Virus record (IMG/VR): IMGVR_UViG_3300021963_000474 | Span: 1 to 29,830 of that record | Source: a virus | Length of the DNA: 29,830 nucleotides | Reading direction: 5' to 3' (one strand) | Shown here: positions 1 through 5,591 of the stretch, piece by piece | How the letters are laid out: each line of letters starts with the position of its first letter | Numbering within the stretch: position 1 is the stretch's first letter | Program-made: the position numbers and the translations under genes | The notes under the pieces: generated by a model | Databases searched by the model: none | The model's input: only the letters and a program-made list of their open reading frames with translations | Told to the model about the DNA's origin: nothing

Positions 1-75
1 GTTGTGCGCAAAGACCGCCGGATTTGCAGCAAAGCCAGCGAGAATGCGTGATGCGATTTCAAGTCGTTGGTTCAT
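1..75 (-). CDS. Small phage protein, N-terminal fragment
   Basis: The gene starts at ATG 75 on the minus strand and runs off the left edge, leaving 25 codons (MNQRLEIASRILAGFAANPA...). A clear Shine-Dalgarno sequence, GGAGGAG, sits just upstream of the ATG, and the ATG overlaps the stop of the next gene (ATGA, 72-75), so translation is probably coupled. Short proteins that begin like this, with a helix ending in GFAANPAVFA, are common among accessory genes of tailed phages. That similarity is from memory and no function is known to me. Confidence 0.7.
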   Translation of the reverse strand, partial: MNQRLEIASRILAGFAANPAVFAHN

Positions 76-329
76 GGCTGCTCCTCCTTGCTAACGGCGT
101 CGATGGCGGCGCGGGTGTCATTAATCATCCCTGCTGTGATATTGGGTTCGCCAAACCCATACTGATCCGCCTCTGCATACCATTCGTCCGCCATACGCTG
201 CCAGCGTTGTAAAATATCCAGAAGCCGCTCCTTGTCCGCCCGCAGAGCGGCGTTCTCGCGCTCTAGCTCCTTGAACTTCGCCTCCCGGCAGTCGCAGGCG
301 AAGTGATGGGTGACGCATTGCTTGCTCAT
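72..329 (-). CDS. Small Cys/His and coiled-coil protein, unknown function
   Basis: This 85-aa product has an N-terminal Cys/His cluster (C5, H8, H9, C12, C14 in CVTHHFACDC) followed by a charged helix (residues about 19-45, rich in E, R, K, L) that looks like a coiled coil. The cluster could bind a metal ion, which is inference. The gene overlaps both neighbours by four bases (ATGA at 326-329 and 72-75), so it lies in the middle of a coupled minus-strand chain. A GGGGGA stretch lies about 7 bases before the ATG. I recognise the type as a frequent phage accessory protein but not a function. Confidence 0.7.
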   Translation of the reverse strand: MSKQCVTHHFACDCREAKFKELERENAALRADKERLLDILQRWQRMADEWYAEADQYGFGEPNITAGMINDTRAAIDAVSKEEQP

Positions 330-556
330 GTCTGGTCCCCCGCAGCTAGGTCGATGCCGTGCAAGTCCGAGGAGACCTCGGCCGCCATCAGCTCAATCTT
401 GTTGGTAACCCTGTACGCATCCCAGTATTTGCCTTCCGAGATGAGTCCAGAGGCTAGGGTGATCTCATCGACCACCTCCAGCAGCTTGGCGCACAACTTG
501 GCACGGGCCAGCAGTTCGTCACCGCTGACATGGATGGAATTCTTGTCGGCGACCAT
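326..556 (-). CDS. Small acidic helical protein, unknown function
   Basis: This 76-aa product is predicted to be mostly helical (ELLARAKLCAKLLEVVDEI, then YRVTNKIELMAAEVSSDL) and acidic. The start at 556 is supported by AAGGAG about 10 bases upstream and by CC directly before the ATG. The stop overlaps the next start (ATGA, 326-329). No motif points to an activity. Confidence 0.65.
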   Translation of the reverse strand: MVADKNSIHVSGDELLARAKLCAKLLEVVDEITLASGLISEGKYWDAYRVTNKIELMAAEVSSDLHGIDLAAGDQT

Positions 557-558
557 GG

Positions 559-741
559 TCAGACCACTCCTTTCGTAATTTTGGCAAGCGTGATGGCCGC
601 CTTTGCGTTATCCCGCATTAACCTACGGAACATGGCGTAACCAGATTGGTTGGCGGTGAATAAACTGGCTGCGATGCGATACGCCGTGGCTTTGCCTATG
701 TAGTACTGGCAGTACGGATCGCTCTTCATCAGTGCTTTCAT
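559..741 (-). CDS. Small basic protein, unknown function
   Basis: This 60-aa protein is basic, with several aromatic residues (YCQYYIG) and an amphipathic helix near the C terminus (RRLMRDNAKAAITLAKI). It lies 2 bases upstream of the next gene in the same minus-strand chain. The ATG is preceded by AGCC rather than by a good Shine-Dalgarno sequence. Function not recognised. Confidence 0.55.
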   Translation of the reverse strand: MKALMKSDPYCQYYIGKATAYRIAASLFTANQSGYAMFRRLMRDNAKAAITLAKITKGVV

Positions 742-744
742 GGC

Positions 745-954
745 TCACCACCACCCTTTCTCCGCCCAGACGTCGGCGTTCCAGGTGCCGGTCTCGTCAT
801 GCAACCGCTCCATCTGCTGGAGGGCGACGTATTCGTCGAGGCCGGTGTCGATGGGCTTGTTAGCGGAGGCCAAGTCGTCGAAGAACTTGGTCTGTTCATC
901 GTGGTACAGGTAGTACTCACGAACGTGCTGATCTAGCGTGTCGGTGTGTGTCAT
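745..954 (-). CDS. Small acidic protein, unknown function
   Basis: This 69-aa acidic protein begins MTHTDTLDQHVREYY. A longer reading from 1026 exists in the same frame, but it would overlap the ribbon-helix-helix gene and its extra residues are Pro-rich, so I chose the ATG at 954, which has AGCC directly before it. The product is rich in D, E and Y and ends in WAEKGWW. It sits 3 bases from the next gene. No known fold is evident. Confidence 0.6.
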   Translation of the reverse strand: MTHTDTLDQHVREYYLYHDEQTKFFDDLASANKPIDTGLDEYVALQQMERLHDETGTWNADVWAEKGWW

Positions 955-971
955 GGCTGGTACTGGTTGGG

Positions 972-1160
972 TTACTTGCGGGACTTGCGTCCCAGAAACT
1001 GGAGGAGGGCTTGCCGGATGATCCAAGAGCGACTGCGGTCGTTCTTGTCGGCATACGCATTAAGGCGGGCGAATAGCTCGGAATCAAGCTCGGTCGCCAC
1101 GATGTGTCGGGTGTCTTCCGTGTTGGTGGTGGTGCTGACCATGGAGTGAGTGGATACCAT
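972..1160 (-). CDS. Ribbon-helix-helix (CopG/Arc-type) DNA-binding protein
   Basis: The 62-aa product carries a typical ribbon-helix-helix core: a short strand (HIVATEL), then helix 1 (SELFARLNAYADKN), a turn with RSRS, and helix 2 (WIIRQALLQFLG), ending in a basic tail (RKSRK). Such proteins bind operator DNA as dimers through the strand and repress their own or nearby promoters. I chose ATG 1160, which has GGGAG four bases upstream, over a TTG at 1208 that extends the frame. It is the first gene of the leftward chain and faces the plus-strand gene at 1239, so the 78 bases between are the likely place for its operator. Its target is inferred, not seen. Confidence 0.75.
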   Translation of the reverse strand: MVSTHSMVSTTTNTEDTRHIVATELDSELFARLNAYADKNDRSRSWIIRQALLQFLGRKSRK

Positions 1161-1238
1161 GTCTCCCTGTTCGTCAACAACAATGTTTACTTTTTTTACG
1201 CATGGCAACGGAACACGAATTCAGAAGCATGGAGCGGC

Positions 1239-1448
1239 ATGACAACGTACACCGTGGAATGGACCGTAATCGAAACCGTTTTCCCGCAGCCCAATCGTGA
1301 AATTGATGGCCGTGTTTTGTCGAACGCGCCAGCCACCGTAAATTGCGGCGGCTTCACGCGAGTGAAGGCACTCTCGCATAATCACGCGATTGCTCACATG
1401 AGAGAAGTTATCGGGCCGCATCGCCGTGCGATACTGAAAATCGCTTGA
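1239..1448 (+). CDS. Small protein, unknown function
   Basis: This 69-aa product begins MTTYTVEWTVIETVFPQPN and has a strand-rich first half and a helical second half (NHAIAHMREVIGPHRRAIL). GGAG lies four bases before the ATG. Codon choice looks coding. A 66-aa reading of the opposite strand (1221-1421) covers the same bases and cannot be fully excluded, but it is Cys/Arg-rich and looks less like a protein. Divergent from the ribbon-helix-helix gene. Confidence 0.5.
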   Translation: MTTYTVEWTVIETVFPQPNREIDGRVLSNAPATVNCGGFTRVKALSHNHAIAHMREVIGPHRRAILKIA

Positions 1449-1468
1449 CGGCGGCGTAATCGCCGTTT
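1448..1468 (+). terminator. Weak hairpin terminator candidate
   Basis: ACGGCG and CGCCGT form a 6-bp stem with a 7-base loop, followed by only a short T run (TTT). It begins on the last base of the preceding stop codon, the right place for a terminator, but the U-tract is too short to be sure. Confidence 0.3.
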
Positions 1469-1810
1469 GGGTGCGTCCTTGTTGGGGCGCTGACCCACAG
1501 AAAAGCCAGCATCGTGAGCGACCACCCTAACAGGGAGTCCAGCCACGAACCAATCGGCAGCGGAAACGATCACCCGTCCGCATAAGAGTGAAGGTAGAAC
1601 CTAGTGAGCCGGTGGACTAGCCGTGTGCAGCAGGCACGCCCGAGCGGCCCCACCAGTCGAAGCGACACCCCGTCCAAGGCGCGTATCGCCCCTTACGACT
1701 GACAGCTTGCCCCCGCAAGGGGTGAGCTGTCTTCGCACGGTTGCCCGAACCAAAACGCGGTAAAGCCCCACCGAGCTTGCCCAAGCCGCTGCCAGCCGTA
1801 CACAGCCAGT
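1449..1810. other. Gene-free stretch, possible structured leader
   Basis: No open frame of convincing length covers these 362 bases on either strand. They contain the hairpin at 1701-1731 and several short stems. One piece (near 1639-1650, CCCGAGCGGCC) resembles a tRNA D-arm, but no T-arm or acceptor stem follows. The stretch lies directly upstream of the C1q-like gene on the plus strand, so it may be its 5' leader, a non-coding RNA, or both. Confidence 0.5.
1701..1731. other. Strong 13-bp hairpin
   Basis: GACAGCT (1701-1707) pairs with AGCTGTC (1725-1731). The stem continues inward through one U-G and one G-U pair and four C-G pairs to a 5-base loop, CGCAA. This gives 11 Watson-Crick and 2 wobble pairs without a bulge. 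There is no T run after it on the plus strand, so a classic terminator is unlikely. Confidence 0.75.
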
Positions 1811-2473
1811 ATGAACTTCCTCCGTACCCAGTCCATCCAGCGGATCGCTGACCTACTGAAGCTACAGTTGGATGGGCTGCCTTGGAAGACCCAGAGCAAC
1901 CTGGACATCGTGGCCGGGCGGAACATGACCTTCACCCAGACGGAGAGCAAAGATCTGACGACGCTTACGGTGACGGCGGGTGGCACGGGCGGCACTTGGG
2001 GTTACTGGGGACAGTTTTGGTCCACAGGTAACCAGACGGCAGCCAACACCACGACAAGTTACACCTGCACATTCACGGATTCTTACTCGGAGAATGACGG
2101 GGTGCGGTTGGTGAGTGGGTCGAGGATCACGTTCGACCATCCGGGCAAGTACAATATTCAGATCAGTTGCCAACTCGTGAACACGAATACGCAGATTCAC
2201 GACATAACGGTGTGGTTTCGGAAGAACGACAGTGGCAGCACGGGTGACATTGCGGATTCAGCCTCATTCGTGTCCGTGCCGAATAGCCACGGCGGTGTGG
2301 ATGGACGGTTGATCTTGGCTTACAACATCATTGAAAAGGTGGTGGCAGGCGACTACATTGAAGTCTGCTATTCTGTGAGCAACACAGCCGTTTCGATGCA
2401 GACGATTGCGGCTGGCACCACCCCCACGACGCCCCGCTCTCCGTCCATCATCCTGACCGCTACCCAAGTGTGA
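1811..2473 (+). CDS. C1q/TNF-like jelly-roll phage surface protein
   Basis: This 220-aa protein has a helical N-terminal part (residues 1-30, perhaps for oligomerisation or anchoring), a Gly/Thr linker (about 50-65), and a C-terminal beta-sandwich of about 150 residues. The order of features (ITFDHPGKYNIQISCQL, VWFRKND, VPNSHGGVDGRLILAYN, VVAGDYIEVCYSV, SPSIILTATQV) matches the C1q/TNF-like fold seen in trimeric phage tip or capsid-decorating proteins, where it usually binds a receptor. No Shine-Dalgarno sequence precedes the ATG. The stop overlaps the next start (GTG 2470). The family assignment is from pattern recognition. Receptor binding is inferred. Confidence 0.65.
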   Translation: MNFLRTQSIQRIADLLKLQLDGLPWKTQSNLDIVAGRNMTFTQTESKDLTTLTVTAGGTGGTWGYWGQFWSTGNQTAANTTTSYTCTFTDSYSENDGVRLVSGSRITFDHPGKYNIQISCQLVNTNTQIHDITVWFRKNDSGSTGDIADSASFVSVPNSHGGVDGRLILAYNIIEKVVAGDYIEVCYSVSNTAVSMQTIAAGTTPTTPRSPSIILTATQV

Positions 2474-2646
2474 GATGGGTTGAGGCCACGTTTCGCTTAC
2501 CCGTTGCAGCGAATATGCCCGTGGAGGTAGAGCTGGCCGGCGGCGGGACCGAGAAACGGGACACGGTCAGTGGCGACTGGCGGGATGTGGTCCGCTGGCG
2601 TACCGTGGTTGACACCGAGCCAGCCAAGCGGAAGAAGAAGGCATGA
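2470..2646 (+). CDS. Small beta-rich protein, unknown function
   Basis: A 58-aa frame opens at GTG 2470, which overlaps the stop of the C1q-like gene (GTGTGA), and closes at a TGA overlapping the next ATG (2643-2646). The product begins MRWVEATFRLPVAANMPVEV, then GDWRDVVRWRTVVD, and ends in a basic tail (KRKKKA). The exact nesting between two overlapping neighbours and the protein-like alternation of hydrophobic residues support it as real. A shorter start at ATG 2518 is possible. Function unknown. Confidence 0.65.
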   Translation: MRWVEATFRLPVAANMPVEVELAGGGTEKRDTVSGDWRDVVRWRTVVDTEPAKRKKKA

Positions 2647-2900
2647 GCGTAACGTATCGCGGCGAGACTTTCAGCGGTTACAACAAGCCGAAGCGCACCC
2701 CCGGCGGGAAAAAGAAGTCTGCTGTCCTCGCCAAGAAGGGCAGCAAGGTGAAGTTGGTGCGGTTCGGAGATCCCAGCCTATCTATCAAGAAGGATCAGCC
2801 CGCACGGAAGAAAAGCTATTGCGCCCGCAGCGCCGGCCAAGGTAACACGTCGAATATCTTTAGCTCGAATTATTGGAGCCGCCGCGCATGGGACTGCTAG
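2643..2900 (+). CDS. Basic phage protein, DUF6321-like
   Basis: This 85-aa, strongly basic protein has a run of Lys-rich turns (GGKKKSAVLAKKGSKVK), then VRFGDPSLSIKKDQPARK, KSYCARSAGQG and a C-terminal SNYWSRRAWDC. The RFGDP, KKSYCARS and YWSRRAW blocks are the signature of a small conserved phage family that I recall as DUF6321. The number is from memory. No function is established. It is coupled to the preceding gene by ATGA. The reading frame ends one base before a tRNA gene on the opposite strand. Confidence 0.7.
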   Translation: MSVTYRGETFSGYNKPKRTPGGKKKSAVLAKKGSKVKLVRFGDPSLSIKKDQPARKKSYCARSAGQGNTSNIFSSNYWSRRAWDC

Positions 2901-2901
2901 T

Positions 2902-2975
2902 TGGCTGGCCCGTCAGGGGTCGAACCTGAACAGAATGCTTCAAAGGCATTCGTGCTGCCATTACACCACGGGCCA
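2902..2975 (-). tRNA. trnQ: tRNA-Gln (anticodon TTG)
   Basis: Read on the minus strand this is a complete 74-base cloverleaf. The acceptor stem is TGGCCCG/CGGGCCA, with discriminator G and an encoded CCA. A D-arm GTG/CAC is present. The anticodon stem AATGC/GCATT holds the loop CTTTGAA, with anticodon TTG (positions 2943-2941). The T-arm TCAGG/CCTGA has the loop TTCGACC. The U1-A72 pair is typical of tRNA-Gln. It reads CAA and, by wobble, CAG. It lies 35 bases downstream of the HTH gene and may be cut from that operon's transcript. Confidence 0.95.
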
Positions 2976-3010
2976 AAGTAGTGGCCCCGCTCGCCTCGGT
3001 TGGTTCTCCC

Positions 3011-3259
3011 CTAATGCGAGCTGGGGCTGTTGGCAACAGGGCCACTTTGTAGCTCCTGACCATACACTGTCAAGCGGGCAAGCGCCCCCTCCTTGGTCAG
3101 GATATGAGGCTGCCGCAGCGGGTCGCCATGCTCCCATGCCTTGACCGTATTGCGGGCGATTTGGAGCCTTTCAGCAAGGCGCTGCTGGCTTACCCCGTAT
3201 TTGCGGCGAAAGGCCCGTAAAACGGCAGGAAAGCCCTGTTCTTGTGTGTCTGTGATCAT
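3011..3259 (-). CDS. Cro/CI-type helix-turn-helix regulator
   Basis: This 82-aa protein contains an XRE-type helix-turn-helix: FPAVLRAFRRKYGVSQQRLA, then ERLQIARNTVKAWEHG, with the usual SQQ at the first turn and RNTVKAWE as the recognition helix. Such proteins bind operators as dimers. I chose ATG 3259, which overlaps the stop of the upstream gene (ATGA), over an upstream reading from 3316. It is the last protein gene of the minus-strand operon that starts with the methyltransferase, and a tRNA follows. The regulated promoter is not identified. Confidence 0.8.
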   Translation of the reverse strand: MITDTQEQGFPAVLRAFRRKYGVSQQRLAERLQIARNTVKAWEHGDPLRQPHILTKEGALARLTVYGQELQSGPVANSPSSH

Positions 3260-3501
3260 GCTTTGGCCCAACGAATCACGGTTGTTTGCGGCGGCACCCT
3301 TCCACGGCGGTTCCAAAAGTAATGGTATCCCTCATCGATAACCTCGTAAAGCTCTGTGGGTGAAAGGTCTGGGAGGGTTTTGGCATTACGGCGAGCATCC
3401 CGGTCTTTCGGGTCGCGGCGTTGGACCAGGACAGACTGCCACTTACCGCTGGGTTTGTGCTGGAGATCCCAGCGACGTGGGTACTGCTTTGGCTTCTTCA
3501 C
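3256..3501 (-). CDS. Small basic protein, unknown function
   Basis: This 81-aa basic protein has a first half rich in K, R and W (RRWDLQHKPSGKWQSVLVQRR) and a second half containing LSPTELYEVIDEGYHYFWNRRG. Both ends overlap neighbours by ATGA (3498-3501 and 3256-3259). The charge suggests nucleic-acid contact, but this is only inference, and I do not recognise the family. Confidence 0.65.
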   Translation of the reverse strand: MKKPKQYPRRWDLQHKPSGKWQSVLVQRRDPKDRDARRNAKTLPDLSPTELYEVIDEGYHYFWNRRGRVPPQTTVIRWAKA

Positions 3502-3707
3502 TCTTCGACCTTTGCCAGTACGTCCAGTACCTCCCCGCGCAGGTAAACGGCTAACTGTTGCGGGGTCTGGAACCGCTCATCCCCGTGCTTTAGGAAGTTT
3601 CGCAGGGTGGCGTCCATGTCCAAGAGCGCGCTGAAGGCTGCGCTGCCATGAATCGCCCGCATAGCCAGCTCGGGCTCGTCCTCGCCAAACTCCAGGTGGA
3701 TTTTCAC
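3498..3707 (-). CDS. Small conserved phage protein, unknown function
   Basis: The 69-aa product begins VKIHLEFGEDEPELAMRAIH (start codon GTG) and continues into helices (ALLDMDATLRNFLKHGDE). The GTG at 3707 overlaps the stop of the upstream gene (GTGA), which is better supported than an upstream ATG that would overlap by about 65 bases. Proteins with a strand-rich acidic start (KIxxEF) followed by a helix with DMD and LR are widespread small phage proteins in my recollection, without a defined role. Confidence 0.7.
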   Translation of the reverse strand: MKIHLEFGEDEPELAMRAIHGSAAFSALLDMDATLRNFLKHGDERFQTPQQLAVYLRGEVLDVLAKVEE

Positions 3708-3928
3708 TCGATGACCTCCCGAGCGCGCTGCGCTTTTTTCTTCCAGTACCATTCCCCGCTGGTCCTGCACGCCAGCTTGCGTTTCAGTTCCTTGTTCTGC
3801 TCCCGCAGTTCGTCGGTTGCGACTTCCAATGCCGCGTACTTCATTTGCAGCTCGGACTGCTCGGCAACAGCGTCCGAGCGTGTCAGTTGGTAGCCCCAGC
3901 GGGCCAAGAGTTTGTTTAGTGTGTTCAT
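3704..3928 (-). CDS. Small coiled-coil protein, unknown function
   Basis: This 74-aa product begins MNTLNKLLARWGYQL and then forms a long charged helix with heptad character (AEQSELQMKYAALEVATDEL, REQNKELKRKL). The start at 3928 is two bases after the methyltransferase stop and has CC directly before the ATG. A longer reading to 4024 overlaps the methyltransferase and is not preferred. Function unknown. Confidence 0.65.
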   Translation of the reverse strand: MNTLNKLLARWGYQLTRSDAVAEQSELQMKYAALEVATDELREQNKELKRKLACRTSGEWYWKKKAQRAREVIE

Positions 3929-3930
3929 GG

Positions 3931-4491
3931 TCAAAAAGTCCATTGATCCGCCATTGCTTGGGCGATGCCTGGATACGTTAAACTTCGCTGCTTCCAGCGA
4001 TCTTTGCTCGGAGCCATCCGCCAAATCCGGTTTTCCCGGCCTTCAACGACATTGGTGGGTTTCAAAACAGGAAGGTTTTTCAGCCACAAGCACGTCGCCT
4101 TTGTTTCTCCGTGCCCAAATTGCCACGGCTGAACGATTTGATCCGCTGTACGGATGCGGGTCGCTATGCACCCGATGGGATTCTCCAAGGCAATGCGTGC
4201 GATTGGCGCGTCTAGGAGCCTGCGAACAAAGTCCAACGCGTTTTCCGTTTGCTTTGCCCGCTCCGGTCTGCGCTTGTTCCAATGCAACCCGGACGAACAA
4301 AGGTAGGTGCAAGGAGGATGGGCGATCATCATGTCCCATCCATCCGCCAAAATCCCAAGCACGTCGCCGTGAATGTGCTGCCCTGGCTTTTCCGTTGGTA
4401 ACAGGTCGCAACTCCAAGCATCCCAGCCGCGTTCCTTGAACGCATCGCGGACAACTCCGCTAAACTCGCAAGCTATGAGTATTCTCGGCAT
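3931..4491 (-). CDS. Cytosine-C5 DNA methyltransferase-like protein
   Basis: The 186-aa protein starts MPRILIACEFSGVVRDAFKE, a SAM-binding motif I equivalent, followed by GWDAWSCDLLP (motif II-like), MMIAHPPCTYL at residues 55-64 (the PPC position holds the presumed catalytic Cys 61) and ALENPIG at 101-107, equivalent to the ENV motif. A late block, QRSLTYPGIAQAMADQW, resembles motif X. It is much shorter than classic cytosine-C5 methyltransferases and has no room for a normal target-recognition domain. It may modify phage DNA to evade restriction. A longer frame to 4611 exists, but family proteins start at MPRIL. First gene of a five-gene operon that ends with a tRNA. Confidence 0.7.
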   Translation of the reverse strand: MPRILIACEFSGVVRDAFKERGWDAWSCDLLPTEKPGQHIHGDVLGILADGWDMMIAHPPCTYLCSSGLHWNKRRPERAKQTENALDFVRRLLDAPIARIALENPIGCIATRIRTADQIVQPWQFGHGETKATCLWLKNLPVLKPTNVVEGRENRIWRMAPSKDRWKQRSLTYPGIAQAMADQWTF

Positions 4492-4534
4492 GGGTCTTTG
4501 TTGGTTGGGCCACAACGTGTCCTTCGTTACAAGT

Positions 4535-4660
4535 CCAAATTGTTTTCCACCGTGATTTTCCCGGTTAAAACGGGTTTCCGAAATCCAGTTGGCTGTTTTT
4601 CCAGAGGCCAAATTGTTTCCGGGCCAGAATTTCCGGGTTAAAAACGAAATCCGAAATTGG
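4535..4660. repeat. Two imperfect direct repeats with nested palindrome
   Basis: Copy A (4535-4592) and copy B (4608-4660) share CCAAATTGTTT at the left, a CCGGGTTAAAA-like middle and a CGAAATCC...TTGG right end, with small gaps. Copy B runs into an inverted repeat, CGAAATCC (4645-4652) and GGATTTCG (4659-4666). A shifted alternative pairs CCGAAAT with ATTTCGG. This lies 44-169 bases upstream of the methyltransferase start, so an operator role is plausible but not shown. Confidence 0.6.
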
Positions 4661-4801
4661 ATTTCGGAATTTGCCAGCCGTTACGGGATGCCGGGTCGCA
4701 TGGGATGGCGCTTCGGCCCGCCGGATGGCGCCCGCCGCCCGGCCCCGGCCCCGCTTGCGGCCTCGCCGGCCCGCCCGCGATCCCGGCCTGCCCGGAGGCC
4801 C

Positions 4802-4861
4802 GGCAGGCAGGCAGGCAGGCGCCGCCCGCGCCCGTGTAAACGTACGCAAGCCCGCGCCCGT
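4802..4861. repeat. GGCA tandem and 12-base direct repeat
   Basis: GGCA occurs four times in tandem plus a partial copy (4802-4820). It is followed by two identical copies of GCCCGCGCCCGT (4824-4835 and 4850-4861), separated by a short AT-richer piece that includes the palindrome CGTACG. The role is unknown. Confidence 0.7.
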
Positions 4862-4878
4862 TGCGCCCGGATTTGAAC

Positions 4879-4914
4879 AAAAAAGCCCGCCGGCCCCGAA
4901 GGGCGCAAGCGGGC
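4879..4914 (-). terminator. Rho-independent terminator for the 6596-4967 operon
   Basis: Read on the minus strand, GCCCGC and GCGGGC form the outer stem and GCCC/GGGC the inner stem with a TTCG tetraloop. The stem is followed at once by six Ts. It lies 53 bases after the last gene of the leftward operon, the expected place and orientation. Confidence 0.85.
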
Positions 4915-4966
4915 AAAGGGAAAGGGCCGGGCAATTAAGCGCCGCGCCCGGAGTGTGGGGAAGGGT

Positions 4967-5227
4967 TTACTTCATGCCGGCAGGCCTCCCGGCGGAATGA
5001 TAGGAAATCGGCGCGCATCCCGCGACCGCCTCCGGGCATTTACTCTCCCGAACGCGGGAAACGGAAAGGCGCATCCCGATTCCGTACCCTTGCGGGAATT
5101 GCTCGAGCGCGAGCCATCGGGCAAACAAGCGGGAAACAGTGACAACTTGAATTTCCGCTTCCGTTTTTCCGTCGCGAAGGAAACGCACGCGCCAGGGAAC
5201 GCAACGGGGAATTGATTTAGACGCCAT
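4967..5227 (-). CDS. Small basic protein, unknown function
   Basis: This 86-aa product begins MASKSIPRCVPWRVRFLRDG and contains EIQVVTVSRLFARWLALEQF, a strand followed by a helix. GGGAGG lies seven bases before the ATG, a strong Shine-Dalgarno sequence, and the start overlaps the end of the upstream gene by 11 bases. It is the last gene before the terminator. A 169-aa frame over the same region is rejected because it overlaps two better-supported genes. No family recognised. Confidence 0.65.
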   Translation of the reverse strand: MASKSIPRCVPWRVRFLRDGKTEAEIQVVTVSRLFARWLALEQFPQGYGIGMRLSVSRVRESKCPEAVAGCAPISYHSAGRPAGMK

Positions 5228-5591
5228 GCAAGGCCTCCCGCCAGCGGTCCGCTGCGGTCCGCCGGCCCGATAGAATTGCGCACACCGTCGCGAGCGTTTC
5301 CGCCTTTTTCACTACTTCGGGCGCCGCCATATGCTGCGCCGCGAAAAGCCCGTACAAATTCCCGTTCCCGAATTGCCAGCGGATTAACCGCCAAAGCAAG
5401 CGGGATTCCGTGGGCGCCTTTGCCGGTTCCGTTTTGCGGAAGTAGGGTTTTCCCTTGTCGACAAAGCAAGGCGCTAGCCAAGCCCGCGCCTCCGCTTCCG
5501 TGGGGATTTCCGCTTGCGGAATCGATTGAAGCAAGGGAAGGCGGGAAACGATTAATTCAATCGCCTCCGCTTTGTTTTCGGGCGCTTTCAA
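5217..5591 (-). CDS. Unknown protein of the DUF7227 operon
   Basis: The 124-aa product starts at TTG 5591, which overlaps the stop of the DUF7227-like gene (TTGA) and has GGAGG six bases upstream. An open extension to 5693 lies inside the previous gene and is not used. The protein is helical, with KAEAIELIVSRLPLLQSI at the start, a Trp/Arg patch in the middle (RLLWRLIRWQFGNGNLYGLF) and a basic C terminus. The aromatic/basic patch could contact nucleic acid. That is inference, and no known motif is seen. Confidence 0.7.
   Translation of the reverse strand: MKAPENKAEAIELIVSRLPLLQSIPQAEIPTEAEARAWLAPCFVDKGKPYFRKTEPAKAPTESRLLWRLIRWQFGNGNLYGLFAAQHMAAPEVVKKAETLATVCAILSGRRTAADRWREALHGV

Larger units (their letters stand above)
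4492..4966. other. GC-rich gene-free stretch between two leftward operons
   Basis: No single frame is convincing here. The many overlapping open frames on both strands between 4565 and 4934 are a by-product of extreme GC content and give Pro/Ala/Gly/Arg-rich translations. The stretch holds imperfect direct repeats (4535-4660), a GGCA tandem and a 12-base repeat (4802-4861) and a minus-strand terminator (4879-4914). The promoter of the methyltransferase operon must lie in or near its left part, though I see no convincing -35/-10 pair. Confidence 0.6.

Noticed and set aside
1221-1421. 66-aa frame on the minus strand
   Set aside because: It covers the same bases as the 69-aa plus-strand gene, which has GGAG before its ATG and a more protein-like sequence. 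The minus translation is Cys/Arg-rich without a ribosome-binding site.
1621-1700. tRNA-like piece (CCCGAGCGGCC)
   Set aside because: Resembles the D-arm of a Ser or Leu tRNA, but no anticodon arm, T-arm or acceptor stem can be drawn.
4565-4934. Several overlapping open frames of 60-109 codons on both strands
   Set aside because: They arise because the GC-rich sequence has few stop codons. Translations are Pro/Ala/Gly/Arg-rich and no frame stands out. One would run through a terminator.
4972-5481. 169-aa minus-strand frame
   Set aside because: It overlaps two genes with good Shine-Dalgarno sequences and coupled starts, and its Ser/Arg/Gly-rich translation looks like a shadow.
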